Source: Umbelopsis ramanniana AG
Taxonomy: Eukaryota > Mucoromycota > Umbelopsidomycetes > Umbelopsidales > Umbelopsidaceae
Assembly: GCF_025399195.1 (NCBI RefSeq)
Contig: NW_026252142.1
Span: 62,001-126,000 of the forward strand
Direction: 5' to 3'
DNA: 64,000 nt
The notes below the pieces were generated by a model that had not been told where the DNA came from, did not search any database, and saw only the letters and a program-made list of their open reading frames with translations. A program made the position numbers and the translations under genes. Shown here piece by piece: positions 1-12,063 of the stretch (position 1 is the first letter of the stretch; every line of letters starts with the position of its first letter).

Positions 1-85
1 CATACTATTCATAGACCACTGACTTACAAACTACCGTTCTATGATAATCTTCTCTCCTCGAAAAATGCGTTGTTTTCCGACGTAG

Positions 86-984
86 ACGTCATGGACGGGT
101 AAGAAGAGTTCTTCGAGCTTCGGCAATCATGCATGTCCGAGCATTTGATTGACCCTATGCATATCTCTTCCGCAGCCACTTTGTTCCTAACCTGACTATG
201 GGAGCACCCATCATCTCCTGCTTACGCAAACATACAGATGCATTCTTCGGTAGGTGTTGATTGAATAGAAAGACGGTATTTTTAGGTGAACGTCATGCAG
301 ACAATTAATTGTTATTTGGCGGCCCGTCGTACAGATTGCCATATGATGGTGGCCAAGCCTGAACAATGGGTGGACGACATCGCCAAGGCTGGAGGAGAGA
401 TGTATACGTTCCACATTGAGGCCACCAAGGAGCCTGTCGCCCTCATCAAGCAAATCCACGCCGCTGGTATGAAGGCTGGTGTTGCCATTAAGCCTAAGAC
501 TCCCGCCGAAGTGGTGATTGGCGAGGTTGGCGAGCTTGCTGATATGGTCTTGGTCATGACAGTTGAACCGGGTTTCGGAGGACAGCGATTTATGGCCGAA
601 TGTATGCCCAAGGTAAAAAAAAATAATGATTCGAGAATGTTTTATTAGCGCGCTGGCGGGATTATAGGATGCAACTTGAGTGGCGTGCACTGAGTTTTCT
701 GTCATCATCTAGAAGCGGCCTGTTTATGCAATCCAGGTACTTATATTCACAATTATGTAAACCTATAGGTTGAATTACTCCGCTCCAAATATCCCAATCT
801 TGATATCGAAGTGGATGGCGGTCTGTCTTTGGAAACTATTGATGCATCTGCTGATGCTGGAGCCAATGTCATTGTAGCTGGAACCGGTGTATTCAAGGCT
901 GAAGACCCAAGCCAAGTCATTGGTACTTTCCGCGAAAAAGTAAACACTGCACAGGCCAAGATTGCTTCTGCCGCACAGCAGTAA
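86..984 (+). CDS. RPE1: Ribulose-phosphate 3-epimerase, 5'-partial
   Basis: Interconverts ribulose-5-phosphate and xylulose-5-phosphate in the non-oxidative pentose phosphate pathway (cytosol). Visible exons are 86-98, 176-249, 335-612 and 769-984; the start lies upstream of the window, and bases 1-85 look like the end of an intron (acceptor TAG at 83-85). The spliced protein shows the family landmarks in order: [16 protein letters not shown] (metal and substrate binding, split by an intron), [19 protein letters not shown], and near the end EVDGGLS and a phosphate-binding GTGVF-like segment. The TAA stop is at 982-984. Assignment is firm from these motifs; only the N-terminus is missing. It converges with the CDC26-like gene on the other strand, with 104 bp between the stop codons. 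Confidence 0.93.
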
Positions 985-1088
985 ATGCCATACTGTTTAT
1001 TGCATGTTCGGCTGATATAGAGCGCTTGAGCCAAAGTAAAAATAAAACAAATTGGGGTATACTGTCTACAATGCATCCACTCGCAACT

Positions 1089-1355
1089 TCAGCCAGGGAA
1101 CTCTTCAATGCCTAGGCGTTGGTTCAGCGTGGTATTACGTTTTGACGGGGCCGGCTTTGAATCAAAGCTGGTCCTAACTTTCTTGTCGGGAGTTGGTGGT
1201 TGCGCAAATGTAAAGCCATCAATCTTCGCCTGTTGAGGAGTGACGCGACCTTTTCCCTTTTTGATACTATTCTTAATCTCTAGTTCCTCAAGTTGATCGA
1301 ATTCCTCCAGATCCTCTGCTTTTAGAGTGATGGCTGATGGGGTGCGATTGAACAT
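1089..1355 (-). CDS. CDC26/APC12-like anaphase-promoting complex subunit
   Basis: A single-exon reading of 88 residues that starts MFNRTPSAITLKAEDLEEF and ends with QRLGIEEFPG. CDC26 proteins are small APC/C subunits that stabilise the TPR subunit Cdc16/Apc6. They share a first-residue Met followed by a basic/Pro/Thr patch, a hydrophobic-acidic stretch (xLxxEDxEEFD) and an R-I/L-G motif near the C-terminus, and all three are seen here. The middle is charged and low complexity. An in-frame upstream extension to 1481 exists, but it reads as low-quality sequence and ends in a typical acceptor (pyrimidines then CAG) directly before the ATG at 1355. I therefore start at 1355 and think the extension is UTR or intron. 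The identity rests on short motifs only. Confidence 0.6.
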   Translation of the reverse strand: MFNRTPSAITLKAEDLEEFDQLEELEIKNSIKKGKGRVTPQQAKIDGFTFAQPPTPDKKVRTSFDSKPAPSKRNTTLNQRLGIEEFPG

Positions 1356-1583
1356 CTGTGGGTGGAAAAAACAGGTAAAATCGTGACGGCGAAAGATGGG
1401 AAGATCTTTGGGGGGGGGAGGGAAAAATCTAGCGGGGTCAATATTGAAAGTTTCAATCAAACTTCCCCCCGCCAAGACCAAAGGCCGCTAAATGGATTAA
1501 AAAAAAAAAAGTTGGTTAAAACATCATCGTCATATTCTTCTTCTTCTCTTCTTGTTTTTACCACTTGTTGTCTTTACCTGCTC
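1356..1583. promoter_or_regulatory. Divergent intergenic region
   Basis: This 228-bp region separates the start codons of the CDC26-like gene (leftward) and the O-fucosyltransferase-like gene (rightward). It holds an A tract at about 1499-1510 and T-rich stretches. It is a candidate shared promoter with no recognised binding site. Confidence 0.35.
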
Positions 1584-3102
1584 ATGATTTCAATACGGCG
1601 GTCGCAGACCTTGATTCTAACTGCCGCCATCACTTTGATTTTGCTGACGTTTCTTTCATGGAACGATTCAGATTATGTCCCCTATTTGTCAACGCCCGCG
1701 GATAGCAGCTACCAGGAAGAGGATGCCATAAGAGCAATTGATCAGCGGTATTGCGGTGGTCCTTGTAAATTCCTATTGCCGGTCTTCATTGTCGAACAAG
1801 GTAAGAGCAACAAAATGAATGGGTCCAGTCATATCACGCCATATCTGACACCGGTTTAATGAACTTTTAGAGTCAAAGGCCCAGATGCATTTCCGACAAT
1901 TGGCTTTCACAGCCGGTCTTGTAAACCGCACCATAGTACTCCCAAACGTTGGTAACTCTCGTCTGGGAGCTTGTAACGGACATGAATTTGCATTTTACTA
2001 TTCACACGAATGGCTGGACAACAATAGAGAGCACTTTAATTACATCACTCTTCAACACTTTAAGGCTTGGTTAGAGGAACGAAAAGCCGTGGGTCGAAAG
2101 CCTACGTCGCAAGATGTTACTCTGCAATTGGAACCTACTAGACGCCATTTCTCTGACGATCAGGTCAACTGCTGGCAGCCCTGGTTAAATATGGAAGATC
2201 TTCCCCCTCGACACTTGGATTTGGCTGATAGAGAGTCGTCGTCGGGACTGGAAATTCAGAACAAAATTGTTTCTTTCCTACAAGGACAGCCAACTGAAGA
2301 AGAAGTGGAACAGAATACGAGGATTGGTACCGACCTTGAAGTGCTCAGTGTTTTCTATGATCGAAGGTAAAGGATAAGCCGACCTGCCATGACTCCATAA
2401 AAAGAATGCAACAACTGACGTAACCCTATCCAAATAATTAGATTTCCATTCATCCAGAACCCCGCCGCCCAGACTGCTTTGTCTTACAGCGAACAATTAA
2501 CGGCCGTTTCTCGTGATATAGCTGATAGCATATCTCCATACCTTGCTATTCACTGGAGAACTGAGCGAATAGAACCAGCTTACAATTTGGAATTATGCGC
2601 CCGCTCACTGGTGGATAAGATACAGGGCATTGCCCCTACTATACCGAACGTCTTTCTCCTGACCGATTACCCACACTTGTTGAACTCTTCCATTGCCCAG
2701 ACCCAAAATGGAACCTCCACCTCATTCCGACCCTCTCAGATTTCAGAATCACATCATGCCGCTATACGCTATCTATACGAGCACGCCCATGTTATGCTGA
2801 CGACGTTTATCAGCAATGACGAAGTTCCAAATGACCTTCCCGCGAACTGGACGTTGCTGCATTTGCCACTCGTGAAGAACGCCAACGGAGAGGTTGTCAT
2901 AGGCGACAAAGGTGTACTCGGCATCATAGACAAGTTGATGGCTATGCAAGGACATTGGTTCTTGGCCGGCCAACCCGGTGTTTGTGGACGGTCCAGCAGC
3001 TTTACCAATCGCATTGTGGCTGAGCGGGAGTCTCTGTTGGATAGCGACCAGGCATCGTTCGGTAACGTTGTTGATTACTTCAATTTGCCAGATAAGCAGT
3101 GA
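1584..3102 (+). CDS. O-fucosyltransferase-like type II membrane glycosyltransferase
   Basis: Exons 1584-1800, 1871-2366 and 2442-3102 give 457 aa. After a short basic N-terminus (residues 1-10) comes one hydrophobic segment (about 11-27), as in Golgi type II glycosyltransferases. The lumenal part contains a sugar-nucleotide-fold opening (MHFRQLAFTAGLVNRTIVLP), HWRTE at about 275-279 and a VFLLTDYPHL strand. The Arg-containing HWR(T/G)E motif and a later D-Y/H-P motif are typical of GDP-fucose O-fucosyltransferase-like families. The substrate cannot be told from sequence; it may modify a secreted or cell-wall protein. The upstream in-frame ORF extension to 1362 overlaps the opposite gene and has no support. 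The start at 1584 places the membrane anchor at the usual distance. Confidence 0.75.
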
Positions 3103-4583
3103 TGGAAAAAGTCAACATACCATCCTTGTTTCTCAAACTCTCTCTTTTCACTGTACACTACTTCATCAGTTTGACATTCTTCCCAAACATTGTTAATTCT
3201 TTTATATATATAGATGGGGGCGTTCAGTTCAGTTATGTTACGAAGATAATTTCTTATAGGAAATGATGCTAATATAACTTGTCATAGCGTTCTAACATTA
3301 AATTGGTATAAACTTACTACCTTTTGCTGACCTTGAAGTCCGACTTGATGGTATCAATTGATCACAACGGCGATACACACCTCTTTGCTTTCATGCTGTA
3401 CATCTAGGCCGCTATAGGATCGTCAGCAATCCACGTGAAAGTTTGAAAAAACGATCGCAATTTTTTTTTTTTTTAATTCTCACCATTGGTATAATGATTG
3501 ACGTTTAGTTAGGGTTTTGAGGAAACTCAGCACAACCGGCTTTAACGGGAGCCTCAGCATGGTCAAACCGGTGTTTTTGTACCTTCATCCACTACAATGC
3601 TTGTGATAAAATAGATCACAAACTACAACTTGTCCCTAGTGGTACTCGCTCTTCAGAGTTCTAGTAGAGCAGACCGCAATATAGCAACGTTACCGTGGGC
3701 TGTCTTTACATCACCTGGTTAGCATGACTAGTCTTGGGCTGCTGCGTCATTCATGAATTTTATTTTTACAATTGCTATAACCTAAATCAGCAGGCTAGTG
3801 GATGTTGTATTAAAGACGAGTCAAATAACTCCCCCATGCAGCCTATAGCGAATAAAATATAATAAAATCTTGGCACTATTATTACTTCATTGCATAAAGT
3901 CCATTTATAACCATTCATGGCTGGTTAAACCATGGTGCCTCATCATCCAGTATGCTGTGCTCTATTGCCCTTTGCATTGCAAGTTGTTTTTCTCCAAGTT
4001 AGGTATTTTCACAGGTTTTAAAAATTTCACTGCATGGTGGTGGCACCCAGATCACTTTCTATGAAACTGTTTCCATATGCTTCTTCACAGAAAGCTGATA
4101 CTTGAGTGCTCATTCGTCAAAGCAATCTGAAAGCTTTAGGGTATGGTGCATATCATCAACCGCTATCTTTTTATTCATAGGAAATAAGTGGGTTTTCATA
4201 ACCATTGATAGCTAATTTTTTTATTCTCTTACTGACCATACAAATGCTTGTGTTTCGGCACTCCCACCAGATTAGCAAGATTTTTATTATATGCCTGTGC
4301 CGACTACAGCAGAAACAAAACTCCCGATACAGGTTGAATGATCTTATGACGAACGAAGGCATGCAAACAATGCCTTGTCATGGTTTTTTTTTTCCAAGTC
4401 TTTGAACGTATCGTTCAATACAGCAAGAAGACACAATCTGATTGTAGCTATTAAGTCACTGGTGCAAATGATACCTCTTGACGTCAAAATTTTGGGGGAA
4501 CACAAGAACACTTTGAAACACTCACAGACATATTTCTTTCTCTCACCCGTCCTTTTCAAGCTTATTATCGCATACCTCATTCC
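3103..4583. other. 1.5-kb region with no recognisable gene
   Basis: The longest gap in the window. It is AT-rich, carries T runs (near 3461-3473 and 4385-4392), and has only short unrelated ORFs on both strands. None has a spliced or conserved-looking reading. I see no tRNA, transposon ends or direct repeats. It would contain the 3' UTR of the fucosyltransferase-like gene and the promoter of the phosphatase at 4584. Confidence 0.6.
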
Positions 4584-5427
4584 ATGACGAATGAACCCCC
4601 GAGAATCACCTCCAAAAACTCATCTCTGGGAATCAGTCAGGCATTAGAAAATGATCAACCCAAGAAGTTGCGACGATCCACCACCATACTGTCGGAATCC
4701 TTCAAGGAACCCTCGGAGCACGACACTTGCTTCGGTTGGGCAGGCTTTTACATATCACTGTACTTCAACAAGGTAGCTGTACATATGTTCGGAGGAGTAA
4801 CAGGTTGGAAATGGTACAACAGGTATGATTTGATCGGTACAGCTGTAGACGTTTGAGTTTCATTCCACTGACTATGCCTTTAGAATTGACGAGTTGGTTA
4901 TATTAGGCGCCTTACCTACGCCGACGCAAATCAAAGAAATGCAACAACAACAGAACTTGAAAACGGTCATCAACCTTTGTGCAGAATTCCCTGGATACCG
5001 TGGGTTATATGGGGAACTCGATATTCATCAACTGTGTTTGGGAACAGCCGATTACACTGTGCCCACTCTGGATAAAATTGAAGCCGGCGTGTTGGCCATC
5101 ATGGAGATAGCTGATCATGGAGAAGGAAGCGTCTACATACATTGTAAAGGTGACGTATATCTATTTTGGTGGGTTTTTTGTTCTTGCATTCCAACTAACA
5201 CTTTTTTGTCTGCAGCTGGAAGAGGTCGGAGCGCAGCGCTTGGTCTGTGTTATTTGATACGGAGATACCAACTGAACCCACAACAAGCACAAAGTGTGTT
5301 AATAAAGGCACGGGCGCAAGTGGACAAAGAGCTCTACCATGCAGAGCAGATACGAATGTATTACAAAAGCATTATAATGGAAGCTGAAGCCGGCAGAATC
5401 CATCGAATACCATACACTTTTATGTAG
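4584..5427 (+). CDS. PTPMT1-like dual-specificity phosphatase
   Basis: Exons 4584-4822, 4884-5149 and 5216-5427 give 238 aa. The spliced protein contains a WYNRIDELVILGALPTP segment followed by the catalytic P-loop HCKAGRGRS. The nucleophile is Cys167 and the phosphate-binding Arg is Arg173, with the general acid probably the Asp of the GTADYTVPT loop. The Y-N-R-I-D start of the domain and the GALP motif are characteristic of PTPMT1, the mitochondrial phosphatidylglycerophosphate phosphatase of cardiolipin synthesis, and of its DSP relatives. Residues 1-60 are Ser/Lys-rich and may hold a targeting sequence, but I cannot confirm mitochondrial import. The second intron (66 nt) is a multiple of three without a stop and splits the active-site motif after Lys168. 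Confidence 0.82.
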
Positions 5428-5562
5428 CATCCCATCTCACCAACATAATACAATACAATATCTCAACAAATTTTGGCCTTCGTATTTTTATTTTTTTAAT
5501 TTTCGGTATGAAAAAAAATCCCTAGTACTGCGTTCTCTCTCTGTCAACCAACCATCACAGCC

Positions 5563-7348
5563 ATGTCACTAGCTTATGCTTGTAACTGCCTGAATGTTCG
5601 GTTGCATGTTGCTTCTACTATTGATTCGTCAAGCTCACTGACTGATGAATTGGGCTCGGAATTGATGGGATGGAAATTGTCGCTAGGTGTAGGCGGCATT
5701 GTCATTGTAAGTGAGCGCTGTTCGCACGGGCCGGTGTGAGTGGGGTTTGTAACCCGTTTACGCTTAAACAGGAGCAAAAGCCTCTGGTTCGACTGCGACA
5801 AGTATCACATGCGCCGTCCTGGGCAACCCTATCTTGCCTTGTCTGCGGCACCCAGGATATCTTTTCGATCCTATTCGACGATCAGATTACGCGCCTGGAT
5901 AACCCCGACTGGGACTCGCTGCTTATACCCGAAAGCAACAGTATCATCATACATGAAGGTTTAAAGGTAAAGAGTTCAGTGGCCGACCAAAAAAAGAAGG
6001 ATAGATAAATCTAAATATGCATGGCCTTTTTATCACAGGATGCAAGCGAGATTGAAGCCCTCAAAAAGCTACCCAATTTCTCCTGTACCTTCCAATTAGT
6101 GATACGATCGCCCAATGAAGCCCAGGCTAGTCATGGTGAGTGTGACCTTTGGCCGCCAACGTGACTCATTCACCTGAAATTAATATGACAGATGGCAAAG
6201 AACAATTAGATAATCCACAGTACAAGGAACTGCGCGAAAAGCTACAGCTGACCCTTGATGAGCGGATGAAGCTTGAGGAGCAAAAAACCCGTGAGAGAAT
6301 TGCTGCCTATAAAAAGCAACAGGAGGAGAGTCTGGCTGCCATGAAAAAAACTGCACATGAAGAGTTGGCGATGCTCGAAACCATCATATCGGAAGCGCTG
6401 CATACGTCGCAAGTGAAGAAACCCAAATCGTTGGATGAGAAAAAGCACACTACATCTGAATCTTTAACATCAGGCACGGGTGAAGGATCTATGAAAAAAG
6501 GATCATCACGACAACGGGTCCGATTTGAGGAGTCTGATCAAAACACTGCAGGTACCGAATCTGGGAAAACGCACGAGCAACCTTCCAACCTTGGTAAAGC
6601 CATTCAGAGCCAACGAGACATTACAGGAGACACTGTAGAGGCCGATGACGAGGCCAATGATGAGATTATGGAGGACGGAATGGAGGACAATTCTGATGGT
6701 AATAACACAACTTTGCATGCTTACAAGTGGAATCTGAAACTAACTCGAGCTTAAGATGAGGAAAATGTCTTTGAACTGGACGAAGAGCTAGAGACCCGTC
6801 CTGACGGGGTCGCTGACGATGAAAATGCAGAAGATGGCGTGGAACCTGTTGATGAAGAGCAAGACGAAGTTGCGGAAAGTGTCCACGACCTGAAGGCATT
6901 CAGTTTACCTGCCTCCAGCCCTCTCCTTTTGAAAGCGCGCCGAAGGAACTCACAAAAGTATCCAGCGGGTAACATGTGGGACGAAACACAAGAAAAGGTT
7001 CATGATACCCAGGATGACCCTGTTTCCACCCTGTTTGCCACATCATTGCCTATCAACATCACCAAATTTAAAGGCAAAAAAGCTGTACAAGCAGAGGATG
7101 ATTCCAAAAACAAAGCAGTACCTTTTGGCACCACGTATGATCCATCGCTGAGTGAAATGGTCGCGATGTCAGCTCAGCTGCAATCCCTTCCTGGACCGTT
7201 CGACCGTGCGGTGTCCGAGGAGCGCTTCAAGCACGATCATGACGATGACGACGATGGACCCATGATACCACCTCATATCCTCGCTGCACAGGCGTATGTG
7301 GTGGAAGGAGAGGAGATATACGGTACGGCACCTGACACCGATCGCTAA
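5563..7348 (+). CDS. Unrecognised 511-aa protein with Cys pairs, coiled coil and acidic tail
   Basis: Exons 5563-5706, 5772-5966, 6039-6135, 6192-6698 and 6756-7348. The N-terminal part has CNC (residues 7-9) and CLVC (about 73-76), which could form one zinc site in an Mss4- or GFA-like fold. A helical charged segment follows (about 160-215, KLQLTLDERMKLEEQKTRER and on), then Ser/Thr- and Asp/Glu-rich linkers, a basic KARRRNSQK site and a C-terminal block with FATSLPINI and an acidic run before PMIPPHILAAQAY. The SLPINI block followed by a D-L-S-E-M-V-A-M-S-A helix resembles the region around AKSLPVSV in animal PRAS40 (AKT1S1). That link is weak inference and I assign no function. It lies 180 bp upstream of the kinase on the same strand. 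Confidence 0.7.
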
Positions 7349-7528
7349 AGGGTTAATCTCCGACCTTTCATTGCTTGCTTTCCTGCCCTGGACCTTTTTT
7401 TTTTTTTACCGTGCGTAGTTTGACCAAACTACTTTGTAATAGACACAATCTCTTTATTCGCATTCATTCTTCCTCTGTTTAATATACTTGCTTGATATCC
7501 TCCCCCCGTCATCTCAACTCTCCTTCTA

Positions 7529-9665
7529 ATGCAACCACGACGATTACAACGAAGACCCTCCAGTCGGTCTCGTTTTAGGGAATCTTCCAGTACTTTGCAT
7601 CGACTGCCCCCGAACTTACGTGCAAAAGTGCTGGAAACTTATACCATGATCAAAGAATATGACACAGAAACAGGAAATAAAATAATAAACGATTATTTGA
7701 TCTTGGAGGAGATCGGTCGTGGCACCTATGGCAAAGTCAAATTGGCTCAAGACTTGCGAACAAACGAGCTTGTGGTAAGGCAGCAGAGCGGGTTGGGGTT
7801 GTTGGGAGCCGCTTGATTTGACACTGGGGTATTTTTTAGGCTGTCAAAATTGTCGAACGACATTCTAGGCGGAAACACTTGGAAATGAATCGATCCAGCC
7901 AAGACCGTTCACGAGAGGTCAAGTCAGGTCTTCCCTCCAATCAAGGCAATATTCTAAAAATACAACGAGAAATTGCAATATGGAAGCTCTGCTTTCACCC
8001 CAATGTAGTCAAATTAATTGAAGTCATTGACGACCCCTCAAGCAAGAAAATCTATCTGAGTAAGTGGCATGCGCTAAGTTGAGCTGAGCTGAGCTGAGCT
8101 GAGCTAATCTGAACCGACCCCCATCATTTTTTTTTTAGTTTTAGAACATATGGAAGGAGGTGAAGTGATTTGGAAAGACGATGATGATATGCCAACGTTA
8201 CCTATGCAACGGTCCAGAGCCATCTTTCGTGACATAGTAAATGGGTTAGATTATCGTAAGTTTAAAGTCATTTTCATTTTGTATAACCCATACGACACAA
8301 CACGTACTTACCATGGACCCACGTATTGCATGCTTTTTTTTTATGCTTTGAATTTAACTTTAAAAAGTGCATTATCGCGGCATCATTCATCGGGACATCA
8401 AGCCTGCCAATCTACTTGTACATAGTGACGGAACGGTCAAGATCTCGGATTTTGGGGTATCTTATCTTCACCGAATATTTATGGATGGCGCTGAAAAGGC
8501 AGAAGAAATAGATCGAGAGTTAGCCAAAACAGCTGGCAGTCCTGCTTTCTTTGCCCCTGAGCTATGCTACACCGGAGATCAGCGCGATTCAACGGATGAA
8601 GCAGCTATGGGTGGTGGTGGTGTGTTGGCTGCCCTCACACGGTCCCGCTCAGCCAAAAGGTTGACAGGTAACCGACCAAAAATTACCAAAGCCATCGATG
8701 TATGGGCCCTTGGTGTTACCCTGTACTGTCTAATTTTCGGCCGATGTCCCTTTGTTGCCGAGACCGAATTCGAACTGTTTAACATCGTACCTAATGAAGA
8801 ACTGCAGTTTCCACATGACGACGTTGACCCAGACCTACAGGATTTACTCCTCCGATTGCTTGACAAAAATCCCGAAACCCGTATCACCTTGGAGCAAGTT
8901 AAGGTAACATTGATTTGAGATACGCGGTGCCAGTCAACATGAAGGGAACCCTGAATGTTAACGTTCTTTGCCTCGGTTTTTATCAGTTTCATGCATGGGT
9001 CATTGAAGATCTACCCAATCCCGAGCAATGGATACGAGACACTGAGCCAAGTGGTTATCACGATGATGATTTTGAAGGAGAAGAGGTGGTTGCTGACCAT
9101 GTACAGGTAAGTTAAGCTTCAAGGCATGTGTTCTCAGGTACCCGCCGTCATACTAATTTAAGCCCTTTTTCAGCAACCAAGCCGCTTCATGAAAAAACTA
9201 AACAAGATTACATCGGCCATTGCTAGTTTTACGGTTGGGCTTCGATGGAAAAGTAATAAGGGACCAACAGCAGAGTTTGCACCGCGACCCGAAGCTAAAC
9301 ATCGATCCATGGTGTCATTGCATACTCGAAAGCAGTCCGGTAACTCACAACGATATTCAACTGGAGCCATCGAGAATTGGCCCACTGCACTTATGAACGC
9401 CAACAGTCGCGACGCCAGCCTATATGGTCAACAATCTCACTCGTATGTTCCACCATCCGCTTTTAGAGACATGCGTAGAGGAAGAAAAAGCGATACCTCT
9501 GAAGAAGACGCTCTGACATTTATGGAGTTCACAGCGCGACCTCGCCAAGATACACTGCAGCGAGATGCCTTGTCTGGCGGCAACGAGCAATACAACAGCC
9601 GTAAAATCCAAATACCCTATATTGAGCCTCCCAGAGACTTCAACACTGGCTATGCGCAAAGCTGA
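7529..9665 (+). CDS. CaMKK/Ssp1-type serine/threonine protein kinase
   Basis: Exons 7529-7774, 7840-8059, 8139-8255, 8368-8903, 8987-9106 and 9174-9665 give 576 aa. The kinase domain starts after a short basic tail: IGRGTYGKV (about 62-70), AVK with Lys85, HRDIKPAN with catalytic Asp204, DFG 222-224, and an APE-like FAPELC. An insert rich in Ser/Gly follows the APE motif, as in the upstream activators of AMPK/SNF1 (animal CaMKK, fission yeast Ssp1, budding yeast Tos3/Sak1/Elm1). The subdomain text HPNVVKLIEVIDDP and EHMEGGEVIW is typical of this group. The long C-terminal tail (about 400-576) is low complexity. It probably phosphorylates the activation loop of SNF1/AMPK; which of its family roles applies is inferred. 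The stop lies only 9 bp from the stop of the lectin gene on the other strand. Confidence 0.88.
8081..8105 (+). repeat. Pentanucleotide repeat (GAGCT)5 in kinase intron 2
   Basis: Five perfect tandem copies of GAGCT within intron 8060-8138 of the kinase gene, preceded by an imperfect half copy. Likely a small, length-variable microsatellite. Confidence 0.9.
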
Positions 9666-9674
9666 GGGCAACGG

Positions 9675-10462
9675 TTACTTTATTTCATCCCCTCGCGGGA
9701 TCATATCCCACCGTTGACTAGGATCTCCTCCTTCTACCGGATTATGCACATGGACACTGTCATTTTCAACCTGCTCGTATGTCAGTGACTAGCTCCTACA
9801 AAGAATAGCCGGTTGTATACTTACATTAGACGTCAGTACCAGTTCTTTCTTATTGCGTAAATGGATTGTACCGTTTGTGATGTCCCATCGCTGGCTCATG
9901 GCGTTTGCAGTAGGTCTACGTTGCACCTGTATGACACTCTCTCCATCCTTCAATCTATCTATTACGCTATCAGTTTTTCTTTTTCAATGTCGTGTTGGAG
10001 GCTCTCACTTTGAAAACTGTACCATTCTTTATACCAAGCACTTTCAAAGGACGGAGTGTAAGCAACACGGCATCCATGGTATATCATGACACCATTCCCA
10101 ATAAAATCATATAAATACCATATGCTGTTCGTTTATTGACCAAGTATCCTCGATCGAGGGTCCAAAGCTGTGCCGCATTCTCCTCTGCCGGCAGTGGAGC
10201 AGTGGCTCTGACATAGACAGGCTTTGAGAAGGGGGTCAGTGAATCCATGGTTCAGGAATTACCCCCAACAAAAGTGTAGTCACCTTATCTTGCACTATGG
10301 CTGTCAACAGCTTGCCTTGGGATTGTAGAGCAAACCACATTGGCTTTGAATGAAACTGGAGGGGACAGCAGGCATTGGGAAGGAAATTGAGAGTTGTGAC
10401 TGCTAAAGGTTTTTCACGGCAAAGAAGTCTGGGACAACCGCAAAAACTACTGCATTCCACAT
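9675..10462 (-). CDS. Small ricin B-type (beta-trefoil) lectin-domain protein
   Basis: Six short exons on the minus strand: 10418-10462, 10284-10355, 10119-10221, 10009-10040, 9825-9926 and 9675-9770, giving 149 aa. The spliced protein contains the repeated beta-trefoil signature: AQLWTLDRGYLVNKRTAYVL, then SQRWDITNGTIHLRNKKELV, then SQRWDMIPRGD. The Q-x-W pattern once per subdomain is diagnostic of RICIN-type carbohydrate-binding folds. It is a fold assignment only: there is no toxin catalytic chain and no signal peptide, so it is probably an intracellular lectin-like protein, a type that is common in fungi. Exons downstream of 10355 are well supported by continuity of the repeats. The first exon is less sure, because its ATG sits 1 bp from the WDR5 start; the in-frame Met within exon 2 is an alternative. 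Confidence 0.78.
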
Positions 10463-10463
10463 T

Positions 10464-11917
<1,454 letters not shown>

Positions 11918-12063
11918 TATATCACTTTTATTCTTTCTATGTCTTCGTCGTGGTCTTGCATATTTGGTATCTTTTTCGGATTGTATTCCCATTGTCATGT
12001 CCTTGCCTAATTAAATAGGAATATCAATCTATCTGTTTGAACTAACATGTTCTTGTGGTGGTG

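Noticed and set aside
211-708. 165-codon ORF on the minus strand over the epimerase gene
   Set aside because: It is a shadow of the RPE1 exons on the + strand, which carry clear epimerase motifs and splice sites.
3870-4064. 64-codon hydrophobic ORF in the gap at 3.1-4.6 kb
   Set aside because: No conserved pattern, poor composition and no splice context; likely chance.
8080-8110. GAGCT repeat as immunoglobulin-like switch region
   Set aside because: The unit resembles mammalian switch repeats, but this is a fungal intron with only five copies.
9675-10462. Ricin-type toxin
   Set aside because: Only the carbohydrate-binding beta-trefoil is present; there is no RNA N-glycosidase chain and no signal peptide.
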